Below are positions 18,366 to 27,134 of a DNA stretch of 64,000 nucleotides, piece after piece. The notes under the pieces were generated by a model. The model saw nothing but the letters and a program-made list of their open reading frames with translations, was not told where the DNA came from and made no database searches. Position 1 is the stretch's first letter. The number at the start of each line of letters is the position of its first letter. The position numbers and the translations under genes were made by a program. This stretch comes from Thiobacillus sp. GTDB taxonomy: Bacteria > Pseudomonadota > Gammaproteobacteria > Burkholderiales > Thiobacillaceae. The stretch lies in contig JADFDC010000006.1 in the NCBI GenBank assembly GCA_018263115.1, forward strand, positions 1 through 64,000, in the 5' to 3' direction.

Positions 18366-18827
18366 TCATTTCATTGCCGTGAATTTCCTGATCCAGTGAT
18401 CCAGCGAAAAATTCCCGGGACCCTGGAACAGCAGCGGCAGAAACAGAACCAGATAAATCAGAGGGAGTTGATAGCCGTTGTCGCAGACGTTATAGCCATT
18501 GCCCGCATGCACGCTGGCCCAGGCCACAATGGTCAGGATTACCAGCGCCGCACTCGCAAAACGTGTACCCAGCCCTATTACCAGCAAAACCGGGCCAATC
18601 AGTTCCGTCCAGGTGGCAAGCTGCCAGCTGATTTCTGTTGGTACCACATTGAATGGGAATGGAAATTTGTCCTGAATATCCGTGAACCAGTTATCCCCTT
18701 TCAGTTTCTGGAGGCCCGCCGTCCAGAATTCATATGCCAGCAGAAGGCGAATCGCAAGATTGGGCAGCCAGGCGCCAATTCCATCCAGTGCTCCAAGGCC
18801 GCGGTGCAAGCAATTTGTACAAGTCAT
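18366..18827 (-). CDS. DoxX-family membrane protein
   Basis: The 153-residue protein has four hydrophobic helices and family landmarks: LAIRLLLAYEFWTAGLQKL in helix 1, ELIGPVLLVIGLGTRFASAALVILT in the middle, and a short amphipathic C-terminus. DoxX proteins relate to thiosulfate:quinone oxidoreductase subunit DoxD and to reductive-stress proteins; catalytic partners are not seen here. The ATG at 18827 follows an AGGAG ribosome-binding site. It reads toward the transaldolase gene on the same strand. Confidence 0.88.
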   Translation of the reverse strand: MTCTNCLHRGLGALDGIGAWLPNLAIRLLLAYEFWTAGLQKLKGDNWFTDIQDKFPFPFNVVPTEISWQLATWTELIGPVLLVIGLGTRFASAALVILTIVAWASVHAGNGYNVCDNGYQLPLIYLVLFLPLLFQGPGNFSLDHWIRKFTAMK

Positions 18828-19021
18828 GGGTGTTCTCCTCTGTTGTCCTGAATGCCTTTGGTCGCCGGGATAATCCATTGCTTACAGCATTCAAGTTGCT
18901 CTCATGGAAATAGTGTGTCGCAAAATATCTGTCCATCCCCTTTGACGAACAGCCAGAATTCAGCGACCATGCACCCACTGCCCGTTTGGGCCAAGGAAAT
19001 CTCTGTCCGCAGCTCGTTCTG

Positions 19022-19753
19022 ATGTTTTCTACGCAAATCCTGTTCCGTTTTTTTGTTGTTCTCCTGTCCGTCAGTTTTCTCGCTTCCTGCGGTGGCCAGG
19101 CCATCAAGCGCAAGGATGGCAAAACCACCGCCAAGCCCTGGAGTGTGGCGGGTCTGGCCAAGGGCGACATCGATGATGTGGTCGAACTCCACCAGAAGGA
19201 AACCCTTGCCAGCCTGAAACTGCTCACGGAAAAGCTATACAAGCGCAATCCGGTCGAAATGAGCAAGAGCGGCATCACGGATGTCCAGGCCGCCGTCGCG
19301 AAAATCTTCAACCCGGTCAACCACTGGCATCTGTCACCGCAGCGCGAACTCGACTGGGCGGCCGCCATCAACAATGCCTTCCGCGAAGACTTTGCCGGTG
19401 ACCGCATTCATTCGCTGATGACCGGCGTCCTGACCATGGTCATGTCTTCATACAACCACAAAACCGAGGTCTACCTGCTTGACAGCATGGACCCGCAAAA
19501 ACTCTACAACGCCGCACGAAATATCGAAATCGTTGCCTGGCGGCTGTCCAACACGAAAAAACCCACGGGTGAGGTAATGTTCCTCACCAATGGCGTGGAT
19601 CACGAGGGCATACAGAATCTCAGCTTCGAGCGTGAATACGGCAAGCTCATCGCCACCCAGGATCTGATCGCCCGTGTCGTCGAAGACAAAACCAATCGCA
19701 GTATCCGCTTCGGCGTCTTCAACGCCGCCAGTTTCGTTTTACTACCCATCTGA
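19022..19753 (+). CDS. Lipoprotein of unknown function
   Basis: The 243-residue precursor starts with a strongly hydrophobic signal ending in a lipobox (VSFLASC, Cys23). The mature part is mostly helical and charged, with no transmembrane segment. Features include [23 protein letters not shown] and [26 protein letters not shown], and [24 protein letters not shown] do not recognise a named domain. It resembles conserved lipoproteins of betaproteobacteria of unknown role. The FKBP gene follows after 10 bases, so the two may be co-transcribed. Confidence 0.8.
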   Translation: MFSTQILFRFFVVLLSVSFLASCGGQAIKRKDGKTTAKPWSVAGLAKGDIDDVVELHQKETLASLKLLTEKLYKRNPVEMSKSGITDVQAAVAKIFNPVNHWHLSPQRELDWAAAINNAFREDFAGDRIHSLMTGVLTMVMSSYNHKTEVYLLDSMDPQKLYNAARNIEIVAWRLSNTKKPTGEVMFLTNGVDHEGIQNLSFEREYGKLIATQDLIARVVEDKTNRSIRFGVFNAASFVLLPI

Positions 19754-19763
19754 AGGAATCAAA

Positions 19764-20090
19764 ATGTCCGGACTCATCATTGAAGAACTCACCACCGGCC
19801 AGGGCGACGAAGCCGCTGTCGGTAAAACCGTTGTCGTCCACTACACCGGCTGGCTCACCGATGGCACCAAGTTCGATTCCAGCAAGGACCGCAACGACCC
19901 CTTCGATTTCCCGCTGGGTGCCGGCCACGTCATTCGCGGCTGGGACGAAGGCGTGGCCGGCATGAAAGTCGGCGGCACCCGCAAGCTCACCATTCCGCCG
20001 GAAATGGGCTATGGTTCGCGCGGCGCGGGTGGCGTCATTCCGCCCAATGCAACACTGGTGTTCGAGGTGGAATTGCTGGCGGTGAGATAA
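19764..20090 (+). CDS. FKBP-type peptidyl-prolyl isomerase
   Basis: This is a minimal, single-domain FKBP of 108 residues. It has [18 protein letters not shown] near the start, then [26 protein letters not shown] with the active-site Trp, and [28 protein letters not shown]. It catalyses cis-trans isomerisation of X-Pro bonds. There is no signal peptide, so it is cytoplasmic or moves by another route. It follows the lipoprotein gene closely. The ATG at 19764 has an upstream GAAGGAAT ribosome-binding site. Confidence 0.96.
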   Translation: MSGLIIEELTTGQGDEAAVGKTVVVHYTGWLTDGTKFDSSKDRNDPFDFPLGAGHVIRGWDEGVAGMKVGGTRKLTIPPEMGYGSRGAGGVIPPNATLVFEVELLAVR

Positions 20091-20194
20091 AACCGGGGAA
20101 AGCGTACATATCTTCCCCAGCTCACGTTTGCGGGACTCCACAAGCGAATCCTTTTGCAGATCACCTTATAGTTTCCTGTGTGTTCAAGAGTGCT

Positions 20195-21259
20195 TCATCG
20201 CTTATCAGGATCAGTTTGTACCGACGTTTCCACCCTAACGGCCACCCAGCGCAATTCGCACATGGCTGCCTCGCCCGCTGTCAGTTGCAGGCAGTCACGC
20301 AACTTGCCCGGTACATCCAGACACTCGCAATAAAGCCCTTCCACAGGATCGAGTTCCGCGAGCCGTAAAACCGGCGTCTCGCGCCAGGCCAGAAGCCGGG
20401 CAAAGAGCGGCTCTCGTGTGACTTGCGGCCGACCCGATTCGATGCGCAAGTAATACATCAGACGTGGCGGAAATCCATTTCGCAGGCGCACAGGATTTTC
20501 GTAGCGTGCCACGGTGCGCGCTTCCCCCAAGGGGTGCCCCGCGCTTTTGGGATCGCCATAACGGCTGTGACCAAACTCATGCGACAGAATGGCAAACGGG
20601 TCGACTGCATCGCCGCTCAACTGGAATTGACAGCGAAAGCCCTTGCTGCCCATGCGCACGCTGGCTGCCCCGGCCTGAGAGCCCATGCCCTCGAATGCGA
20701 AGATGCGGAATACCGTTACTTCCTGCGAAAAAAGCCCGGTCTCGGACAAGCGGCCGGTGATGAGCTCGGACAGCCGGGGGCGCGGCCCGCCTTCCAGGAA
20801 TGCCCGCCACCGCGCAGCGTCATATTCCAGATAACCCTGGTTGAATAGCCGCAGCGTGTCATCCGCCACCGCGCGAAACCACACCGCGCCGGCATCGGTA
20901 TGGGCGAAACGTTCCAGCAGCGTGACCTGTTCTTCCGACAGCGGCAGGGCCATGGGCGCAACCCGGGGCTGGGTCACCAGGTTGAGCTTGCGCGCCAAGG
21001 AGAAATGTTCGGCGCGGCGTGTCTGTTCTTCCGTGGCATCGGCTGGTGGCGCGACAAGGCGTCCGGCGCGGGGTGCTCTGTCGGCACTGGCAAATACCAC
21101 AATCTCGCCCCCCGCCTGCCAGGGCGCTTTCAGTTCCCGTTCCAGATCAACCGGTGTGCGGTTCTCAGAAGGCAGTTGGATATCATCCGCCACTGACTGG
21201 GCCCAAGCCACTGCAAGCAATGAGGTTAGCCCAAACAGGAAAACCCGGCCAGGATTCAC
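20195..21259 (-). CDS. Secreted protein with HEXXH zinc-protease motif, coupled to the Mrp operon
   Basis: The 354-residue precursor starts at a GTG (21259) that overlaps the stop of the upstream antiporter gene as GTGA. It has a signal peptide (GRVFLFGLTSLLAVAWA). The mature protein contains AILSHEFGHSRYG, an HEXXH zinc-site candidate (His227, Glu228, His231) with a fitting ILSH helix. The flanks do not match a family I can name. Four Cys residues are clustered near the C-terminus (residues about 315-345). No third zinc ligand can be assigned by eye. The position as last gene of an ion-transport operon is unusual. Confidence 0.7.
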   Translation of the reverse strand: MNPGRVFLFGLTSLLAVAWAQSVADDIQLPSENRTPVDLERELKAPWQAGGEIVVFASADRAPRAGRLVAPPADATEEQTRRAEHFSLARKLNLVTQPRVAPMALPLSEEQVTLLERFAHTDAGAVWFRAVADDTLRLFNQGYLEYDAARWRAFLEGGPRPRLSELITGRLSETGLFSQEVTVFRIFAFEGMGSQAGAASVRMGSKGFRCQFQLSGDAVDPFAILSHEFGHSRYGDPKSAGHPLGEARTVARYENPVRLRNGFPPRLMYYLRIESGRPQVTREPLFARLLAWRETPVLRLAELDPVEGLYCECLDVPGKLRDCLQLTAGEAAMCELRWVAVRVETSVQTDPDKR

Positions 21260-22758
21260 CGCAGATATTCCCTGCCAGCGATCAACTCGGCCCAGGACAG
21301 CGGAGACCAGCCGGCCTCGGCGAACACCCCCGCCACCAGCACGGCGGCGGCGGTGATGAGGGGTGGCAGCAGGAGCAGCCAGGCGGTCTCCCGACGCCCT
21401 TTTGCTGGGATGTGTTCCTCCGGCCAGACGGCGGGGGCGGGCCGCATCCAGGCCCGCCACAGGATGGGCAGAAAATAGGCGGCGTTGAACACGCTGGAAG
21501 TCCACAGCACTCCGGTCACCCAGCCCATGTCGGCGGCCCGGGCGCCATCCATGAGCCAGGCCTTGGAGACCGCCCCGGCGGTCAGCGGCACCCCCATCAT
21601 GCCCAGGGCAGCGATGGTGAAGGCTGCGGTGGTCAGCGGCATGCGCCGCCCGGCCCCGTTAATCTCGCTCACCTTGTGGATGCCCAGTGCTTCCGCATAG
21701 TTGCCGGCGCAGAAGAACAGGGTGATCTTCATGATGCCCTGGTGCACCAGATGCACCAGCCCGCCGATGGTGCCGATGGGGCCGAACAGCGCCACCCCCA
21801 GGACGATGTAGGACACCTGGCTCACCGTGGAATAGGCCAGGCGCTTTTTCAGGTCGTCCTGGAACAGGGCGCGGAAGCTGCCCCAGACGATGGTGATGGC
21901 CGCCGCCACCGCCAGGGGGGCTAGCAGATCCAGGGACTGGGCGAACTCCACGCCGTACACTTCATAGACGATGCGCACTACGCCGAAGGCCCCCGCCTTC
22001 ACCACCGCCACAGCATGCAGCAGGGCAGACACCGGCGCCGGCGCCACCATGGCCTGTGGCAGCCAGCCGTGCAGGGGCACAAGGGCGGTCTTCACCCCCA
22101 CCCCGGCGATCAACAGAAAAAACACCCACTGCAACTGCCCGGCCTTTTCCGACCCAAGGACCGCGAGGTAGCCGCCGTGGGCGAAATCCGCCGCGCCGGT
22201 CAGGCCGTACAGCCAGACGATGCCAGTCAGCAGTAGCGCGCCGCCACCTAGGGTGTAGGCCAGATAGACCGTGCCCCCCTTCATGGCCTGGGGCGTGCCG
22301 CGATGCACCACCAGAGGGAAGGTGGCGAGGGTGAGCAACTCGTAAAACACGAAGAAGGTGAACAGGTTGCCGGCCATCGCGATGCCCATCGTCGCCGTGA
22401 CGCACAAGCTGAAAAAGCCGAAGAAGCGGCTGCGATGCGGCGCGCCTTCCAGATAGCCGATGGCATACAGCGTGGTGAACAGCCACAGCACGGTGGATAG
22501 CGTCATGAACAACAAGGCCAGGGCATCGGCCTTGAACACCAGTTCCAGGCCCGGCAGCACTTCATGGCGGAAGCCGTAGTTTTCTCCCGCGCTGACGCCG
22601 GCCAGCAGCAGCCCGACCAGCGCCAGTTTGGCGAAAGCGCCGAAGAGGTTCAGGGTGGTGCGCGTCCCCACCCAATGCTCCGGCAGGGCGAAGATCACCA
22701 GACCCGGCAGCAGCGACGAGGCCAGGACGGCCAGAGGCAGGGCTTCGTTGAGCGTCAT
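21256..22758 (-). CDS. Mrp-type antiporter large subunit (MrpA/MrpD-like, NuoL/M family)
   Basis: This 500-residue membrane protein has about fourteen helices of the proton-translocating NuoL/NuoM/MrpA-MrpD fold. Visible landmarks are FTFFVFYELLTLATFPLV with the key Glu of helix 5, KTALVPLHGWLPQAMVAPAPVSALLHAVAVVKAG with the conserved lysines and HGWLP loop, and KKRLAYSTVSQVSYI. The ATG at 22758 overlaps the upstream antiporter's stop. It lacks the extra C-terminal domains of full MrpA. Their equivalents are separate genes upstream in this operon (25121-25381 and 24456-25124). Confidence 0.88.
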   Translation of the reverse strand: MTLNEALPLAVLASSLLPGLVIFALPEHWVGTRTTLNLFGAFAKLALVGLLLAGVSAGENYGFRHEVLPGLELVFKADALALLFMTLSTVLWLFTTLYAIGYLEGAPHRSRFFGFFSLCVTATMGIAMAGNLFTFFVFYELLTLATFPLVVHRGTPQAMKGGTVYLAYTLGGGALLLTGIVWLYGLTGAADFAHGGYLAVLGSEKAGQLQWVFFLLIAGVGVKTALVPLHGWLPQAMVAPAPVSALLHAVAVVKAGAFGVVRIVYEVYGVEFAQSLDLLAPLAVAAAITIVWGSFRALFQDDLKKRLAYSTVSQVSYIVLGVALFGPIGTIGGLVHLVHQGIMKITLFFCAGNYAEALGIHKVSEINGAGRRMPLTTAAFTIAALGMMGVPLTAGAVSKAWLMDGARAADMGWVTGVLWTSSVFNAAYFLPILWRAWMRPAPAVWPEEHIPAKGRRETAWLLLLPPLITAAAVLVAGVFAEAGWSPLSWAELIAGREYLR

Positions 22759-24188
22759 GGCGCGCCTTGGGCCAACAGTGCCATCAATTCCACTCCGCGC
22801 AACCCCAGCACCACGCTGGCGGCGGCGAGGACAAAGGCGGCCCACTCCATGCTCCGGGGCACGGGCTGGAAGCGGCTATCCTCGGGCGCCAGCAGGAAGG
22901 CCTGGCGCAGCACCTTGAACACATAGGCCGCCGCCAACAGACCGCCGCCGATGACCACCGCCACCCAGCCCCATTGGCCGTGGGAGAGGGCGGCGTCGAT
23001 CAACAGCCACTTGGCCAAGAAGCCCGCCGAGGGTGGCAGGCCCATCAGCGTCACCCCCGCCAGGCCGAAGGCAAACAGGGTCAGCGGCACCCGGTGGGCC
23101 ACCCCCGCCAGGCCTTCCAGGGTGTCGCGGCCGGTGGCCAGCATCAGCACGCCGACGGCGGCGAACATGGCCGCCTTGGCCAGGCCGTGGGCGATGGCCT
23201 GCACGACGCCCGCTTGCAGGGCCAGGCCATCCGGGGCCAGCAGGGGAAAGACCAGGAACAGGTAGCCCAACTGCGCCACCGTCGACCAGGCCACCAGCCT
23301 CTTGATGTGGTGGGTGCGCAGGGCCCGCCAGGAGCCATACAGAATCGCCGCCGCCCCTAACAGCCCAAGGCCCGGCGCGACGAGGGCAGTTAGATTGGGG
23401 AACACATCCAGCGCCAGACGCAGCACCAGATAGAAGGACGCCTTCACCACCAGGGCCGAGAGCAGAGCCGAGACTGGCGCCGCCGCGCCGCCGTGGGCCG
23501 GCGGCAACCAGAAGTGGAAGGGAAACAGCGCGGTCTTGGCCAGCAACCCCGTCAGCATGAGCCCCGCTGACAGCCAGAGGGCCATAGGTGGCGCGCTCCC
23601 CATCAGGGGCGCCAGCGTAGCGATGGACACCGTGCCGTACACGCCATAGATCAGCGCCACCCCCATCAGATACGCGCCGGAGGCAGTGAGGCTGACCAAC
23701 AGGTAGCGCAGCGCCGCCGCCACCTGCGCGGGCTTGCCGCCCAGGGCCACCAGGCCAACCGCAGCCAGGGAGAGCAATTCCAGGGTGACGTAGAGGTTGA
23801 AGAGATCTGCCGACAGGAACAGGGCGTTCAAGGCCGCCAGGAGAAAGCCGGCGAGGGGCCAGAACTGGCCGGCCTCGCGGGAAAAATAAGCCTGGGCGTA
23901 GACCGCCAGGGGCAGGGCCACCGCCTGGGTAAGCAGCAGCATGGCCACGCTCAACCCGTCGGCCAACAGATCGATACCCAGCGGCGCACCCCAGCCGCCG
24001 ACGACGTGGGTCACCGGACCACTTTCAAGTACCTGGGTCGCCAGAATCAGGGCTAGGAACAATTGCATGGCCAGGGCGACGATGGCCAAGCGCGCGCCCC
24101 GCCCGGCCCCCATCAGGAAGGCCATGGCCGCCCAGGCCAAGGGCAGGACGATGAGCCAGGGCAAGGGATCCAGGAAGGCGTCAGTCAT
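22755..24188 (-). CDS. Mrp-type antiporter subunit MrpD-like (NuoN/M family)
   Basis: The 477-residue membrane protein is a second proton-channel subunit of the same fold. It has NLYVTLELLSLAAVGLVAL with the conserved Glu, KTALFPFHFWLPPAHGGAAAPVSALLSALVVKASFYL, and RLVAWSTVAQLGYLFLVFPL. A conserved Lys lies in FLAKWLLIDAAL. Two such large subunits are needed in Mrp complexes (MrpA and MrpD). The ATG at 24188 overlaps mrpC by 8 bases. It probably works with the neighbouring small subunits in a membrane complex that exchanges Na+ (or K+) for protons. Confidence 0.88.
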   Translation of the reverse strand: MTDAFLDPLPWLIVLPLAWAAMAFLMGAGRGARLAIVALAMQLFLALILATQVLESGPVTHVVGGWGAPLGIDLLADGLSVAMLLLTQAVALPLAVYAQAYFSREAGQFWPLAGFLLAALNALFLSADLFNLYVTLELLSLAAVGLVALGGKPAQVAAALRYLLVSLTASGAYLMGVALIYGVYGTVSIATLAPLMGSAPPMALWLSAGLMLTGLLAKTALFPFHFWLPPAHGGAAAPVSALLSALVVKASFYLVLRLALDVFPNLTALVAPGLGLLGAAAILYGSWRALRTHHIKRLVAWSTVAQLGYLFLVFPLLAPDGLALQAGVVQAIAHGLAKAAMFAAVGVLMLATGRDTLEGLAGVAHRVPLTLFAFGLAGVTLMGLPPSAGFLAKWLLIDAALSHGQWGWVAVVIGGGLLAAAYVFKVLRQAFLLAPEDSRFQPVPRSMEWAAFVLAAASVVLGLRGVELMALLAQGAP

Positions 24189-24459
24189 CCCGATGCGCCC
24201 CGTGCAAGCGCCGCACCAGGGCCAGGGCCAGGGCGGTGGCCGCCACGGCCACCACAATGCCGGTCAGCACCATGGCCTGGGGCACCGGGTCCACGCCGCC
24301 GTCCCGCTGGGCCAGACCCACCAGCACCAGGAAGGCACCGCTGCCCATGAGGTTGAAGGCCAGGATGCGGCGCAGGGCATGGCTGAGCATCACCACGCCG
24401 CCCAGGCCCAACACAAACAGCAGCACGCCCGCCAAAGCAAAGACGAGACCAGAGGTCAT
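24181..24459 (-). CDS. mrpC: Na+/H+ antiporter subunit MrpC (NuoK-like)
   Basis: The 92-residue protein has three transmembrane helices and the NuoK/MrpC landmarks LLFVLGLGGVVMLSHALRRILAFNLMGSG and DPVPQAMVLTGIVVAVAATALAL, the DPxPQALVLTAIVI signature. It is part of the membrane core of Mrp complexes. Coupled to mrpB upstream and mrpD downstream by overlapping ends. Confidence 0.9.
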   Translation of the reverse strand: MTSGLVFALAGVLLFVLGLGGVVMLSHALRRILAFNLMGSGAFLVLVGLAQRDGGVDPVPQAMVLTGIVVAVAATALALALVRRLHGAHRDD

Positions 24460-25124
24460 GCCCCGCCCCTTCGCCCGGCCAGCATTAGGAACAGCCCCGC
24501 CAAGATCAGGCCCAGTGAGATCGTCAGGCTCGCTTCAATGAGCAGAATGAGTGCTCCGGCATATTCCGGCGGATAGCGTAGCAACGCCCCCTGCCCCAGC
24601 AGGCCGGCGGCCAGCGCCAGGAAGATCAGGAGGCCGCCCGCTAGCCCCAGGCGTAACAACAGGCCAGGCGAAGACCAGGCCGGCATTTGCCCGGACAGGT
24701 GCAGCAACACTGCCGCCCCCGCCAGCACCGCTGCCGCCTGGAAAGCGCCGCCAGGACGATGGGCGCCTGCCCACAAAAGGTAGCCGGCAGCCAGGATCAG
24801 GAGGGGCGTGAGCAGCCGGGCCAGGGCGGCCAACACCGGATCGCCCTCTGCCCCGCCGTCTTCCGTCTCGCTACCCGCGTGCACGGCTGCCCCTATGCCC
24901 AGCAGAGCCAGCAGCAGCACCGCCACTTCCAGCAGGGTGTCGTAGCCCCGGAAGTTGAGCAGAACGGCGGTGACCGGATGTTCCACCCCGCTCACCGCCA
25001 TGTGGGCCGCCACCGCCGCCGGCAAGGATTGGTTAGCTCCGGGCAGTTCCAGAATAGCCGCCATCAGGGTACCCGCCAGGACCAGGGCGAGCAGAACCAC
25101 AGCCAGGCGGAGGGCTGACTTCAT
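24456..25124 (-). CDS. mrpB: Na+/H+ antiporter subunit MrpB-like (MnhB domain)
   Basis: The 222-residue protein has a first helix, then a section with NFRGYDTLLEVAVLLLALLGI (the conserved RGYDT..E motif of the MrpA C-terminal/MbhE region), followed by an MnhB-type membrane domain with GGAFQAAAVLAGA. It therefore seems to join the MbhE-like tail of MrpA to MrpB. This split matches the Mbh/Mrp variants in which MrpA is broken into separate small subunits. Overlaps both neighbours. Confidence 0.82.
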   Translation of the reverse strand: MKSALRLAVVLLALVLAGTLMAAILELPGANQSLPAAVAAHMAVSGVEHPVTAVLLNFRGYDTLLEVAVLLLALLGIGAAVHAGSETEDGGAEGDPVLAALARLLTPLLILAAGYLLWAGAHRPGGAFQAAAVLAGAAVLLHLSGQMPAWSSPGLLLRLGLAGGLLIFLALAAGLLGQGALLRYPPEYAGALILLIEASLTISLGLILAGLFLMLAGRRGGA

Positions 25125-25381
25125 GACTCGTCGTCCTTGGCGGCGCGCCTCCAGGCCCCCAAGGCGTCCAGCAGCAGGGCGCCGGTGAGGCCGGCGCCGA
25201 TAGCCGCCTCAGCAAGGGCGATGTCCGTTGCCGACAGTCGCGCCCAAGCCAGGGCCAGCAGGAGGCCAAAGACAATGAACATCACCACGGCCCTGGTGAG
25301 GTCCGGCGTGGCCAGGCTGCGCCAGGCGCTCCACAGCAAGGCCAGGGCCAGCAGGAGGTCGAAGGCAAAGCTCAAGGTCAT
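25121..25381 (-). CDS. Mrp/Mbh-type subunit with DUF4040 (MbhD) domain
   Basis: An 86-residue, three-helix protein. RAVVMFIVFGLLLALAWARLSATDIALAEAAIGAGLTGALLL is typical of the MbhD/DUF4040 region, which forms part of the C-terminus of large MrpA. The conserved acidic residues in helices 2 and 3 (TDIALAEAAIG) are present. It stands as a separate gene here, an arrangement also known from Mbh hydrogenases. No hydrogenase genes are present. Overlaps mrpG and mrpB. Confidence 0.85.
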   Translation of the reverse strand: MTLSFAFDLLLALALLWSAWRSLATPDLTRAVVMFIVFGLLLALAWARLSATDIALAEAAIGAGLTGALLLDALGAWRRAAKDDES

Positions 25382-25695
25382 GGTTGTTCTTCCTCCTGCC
25401 CGACAGGCGCGATCCCCAGTTCATGGGCGCGGCGGGCGATGGCGAAGCTCACCACTGCGCTGGCTGCCAGCACCAGGGGCCAGATGAGCAGGATCTTCAG
25501 GGCCAATGCCAGGCTTTCAGCCTGCAGGGCCAGGCCCAGCGCCAGCAGTCCCAGCCCCAGGTTGTCCGCCTTGGTCAGTGCATGCAGACGGGCATAGACG
25601 TCGGGAAATCGCAGCAGGCCCAGGGTGCCGGCCAGATAAAAACCGGCGCCGGCCAGCAGCAACCCGGCGCTGAGCCATTCAAGCAGGATCGTCAT
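25378..25695 (-). CDS. mrpG: Na+/H+ antiporter subunit MrpG
   Basis: From the ATG at 25695 the protein is 105 residues with three helices. It has the MrpG landmarks GAGFYLAGTLGLLRFPDVYARLHALTKADNLGLGLL, the RFPD.Y.R.HA..K.DTLG motif. The C-terminal helix is typical as well. It is a small membrane subunit of Mrp complexes. It overlaps mrpF by 17 bases, which argues against longer starts. Confidence 0.92.
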   Translation of the reverse strand: MTILLEWLSAGLLLAGAGFYLAGTLGLLRFPDVYARLHALTKADNLGLGLLALGLALQAESLALALKILLIWPLVLAASAVVSFAIARRAHELGIAPVGQEEEQP

Positions 25696-25966
25696 GATGC
25701 TCCTCCGTCTTTCGCCATCCCAGCCGCGCGAAGGCCACGCCGGCGATGGCAGCCAGCAGGGCCAGCACCAGGGCGGTATCAACCAGGGGCATGGATACCC
25801 CATTCCCGGCATGGGCAAGCAACAACAGCATCCCTACCCCGGTGGTGCCAAACAGCAGGGCCGTCAGCATGCGGTCCGCCGCCGTGGGGCCGCGTGCCGC
25901 GCGGATCAGGGCCGCCAAAAGATTGAATAATAAAAAAACCGCGAGCGGCCATTCCAGGCTGGTCAT
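25679..25966 (-). CDS. mrpF: Na+/H+ antiporter subunit MrpF
   Basis: A 95-residue, three-helix membrane protein with the MrpF signature RAARGPTAADRMLTALLFGTTGVGMLLLLA and LVDTALVLALLAAIAGVAFARL. It is a subunit of the Mrp cation/proton antiporter. Start ATG overlaps the mrpE stop (ATGA). The genes from here down to 21256 are visibly more GC-rich than mrpE. Confidence 0.92.
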   Translation of the reverse strand: MTSLEWPLAVFLLFNLLAALIRAARGPTAADRMLTALLFGTTGVGMLLLLAHAGNGVSMPLVDTALVLALLAAIAGVAFARLGWRKTEEHHDDPA

Positions 25967-26436
25967 GTTTCTAACCTCAACATCCTGACTATGCGCGATT
26001 CCGCCATGCGCATTTCAGACTCGATATGCATGCGGGAATCAATCACGTGAAGATGAAGTGTGTCGCCCTCGATTCCCACACAAACCGTACCCGGCAACAG
26101 ATTCAGGGTGTATATCAACATCACACGCGCCTTGCCAGGTGGCAAGGCAAGCTGCATTTCCAGCAACGCAGGCGCCATATCCAGACGAGGACGAAGTGCC
26201 ATGAACGCGACCTGAATACCGCCCTGGATCGACTTACTGAGAAAAAAAATCGCGAAATTGAGCGCACCTGTCAGTGAAATGCGCTTCCGAACCGGTGGCG
26301 ACAGGACAAGGCTGACAACGAGCGCGAACATCACGGTAACCGCGCCCACCCCCCAGCTGTCTCCGCGCCCTTCAGTCAACACCCACCAGGCCAGGGCAAA
26401 TGACAGCGTCCTGATTACGATGGCTATGGCATTCAT
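25963..26436 (-). CDS. mrpE: Na+/H+ antiporter subunit MrpE
   Basis: The 157-residue protein has two N-terminal helix pairs and a C-terminal cytoplasmic domain. It shows ALAWWVLTEG, FAIFFLSKSIQGGIQVAFMALRPRL and LLPGTVCVGIEGDTLHLHVID, the last being the strongly conserved MrpE TPGT motif. It forms part of Mrp complexes. It is coupled to the DUF502 gene upstream and to mrpF downstream by 4-base overlaps, which places DUF502 in the operon. Confidence 0.92.
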   Translation of the reverse strand: MNAIAIVIRTLSFALAWWVLTEGRGDSWGVGAVTVMFALVVSLVLSPPVRKRISLTGALNFAIFFLSKSIQGGIQVAFMALRPRLDMAPALLEMQLALPPGKARVMLIYTLNLLPGTVCVGIEGDTLHLHVIDSRMHIESEMRMAESRIVRMLRLET

Positions 26437-27122
26437 TCAGTGATTTTCTCGCTGGACGCAACCTGACCAAAGCGCACCTTGTCCGGTGCATTGGTGCCGC
26501 CTGTCATGACAAAGCTCATGGCTTCTTCCATTGTCCAGTCGGTCATCACCACGTCGGCAAGCGACAGGATTTCAATATAGCCAGAAGTCGGGTTGGGCGA
26601 AGTAGGCACATAGACGGCAGCCAGTTCCTGGCCGGTATTAGTGTCCATCATTACCCTGGTTACAAGACCGACCGCCTTCATTTCCTGCGAAGGAAAGCTA
26701 ATCAGCACCACCCGCTGACCTTGCACGGGCGGGGTTTGCACAGTCTTGAGAAAGCGCTTGGTGGCACTACATATCGTATGCACCAGCGGAACGCGACCAA
26801 GCCAGTTTTCGGCACTCGCAATGAACCGTTTGCCAATAACCAGCGATGCTAGAAGGCCAATCACATAAAGCCCTGCCAGGGTAAAAATGGCTGCTAGACC
26901 ATATTGAACATTCGAATCAAGCAGCCATCTGGAAACCGTATCCGATACAGGCCTTAACAGCCGTGCCAGGGTTCTGAGGAAAGGTGCACCAGTATTGGCG
27001 AGAAGTCCAAACAAAAAGTCGAATACCAGCCATGTCACCCACAACGGCGCCATGGTAAAAAATCCGATCAGCATGTAACGAAAAACATGTGGTTTGCGGC
27101 GCCCCGCTGAATTCTTCTTCAT
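26433..27122 (-). CDS. DUF502 family membrane protein
   Basis: The 229-residue protein has a basic N-terminus, two transmembrane segments (VFRYMLIGFFTMAPLWVTWLVF and LAAIFTLAGLYVIGLLASLVIG) and a soluble C-terminal domain. DUF502 landmarks are WLGRVPLVHTICSATKRFLKTVQ, GLVTRVMM and VYVPTSPNPTSGYIEIL. Family function is unknown. It is followed directly by mrpE with a 4-base overlap and preceded by a Usp gene with a 12-base gap. A second DUF502 gene lies at 31900-32514. Confidence 0.9.
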   Translation of the reverse strand: MKKNSAGRRKPHVFRYMLIGFFTMAPLWVTWLVFDFLFGLLANTGAPFLRTLARLLRPVSDTVSRWLLDSNVQYGLAAIFTLAGLYVIGLLASLVIGKRFIASAENWLGRVPLVHTICSATKRFLKTVQTPPVQGQRVVLISFPSQEMKAVGLVTRVMMDTNTGQELAAVYVPTSPNPTSGYIEILSLADVVMTDWTMEEAMSFVMTGGTNAPDKVRFGQVASSEKITE

Positions 27123-27134
27123 GAACCGGGAGCT

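Noticed and set aside
20091-20194. Terminator between FKBP gene and HEXXH gene
   Set aside because: GGGGAA and TTCCCC can pair around 12 bases, but the stem is short and no T run follows.
21019-24576. Several long plus-strand open frames, e.g. 21019-21924 and 22767-23360
   Set aside because: They are antisense to Mrp genes in very GC-rich DNA, with Gln/Gly/His/Arg-rich low-complexity translations and no motifs.
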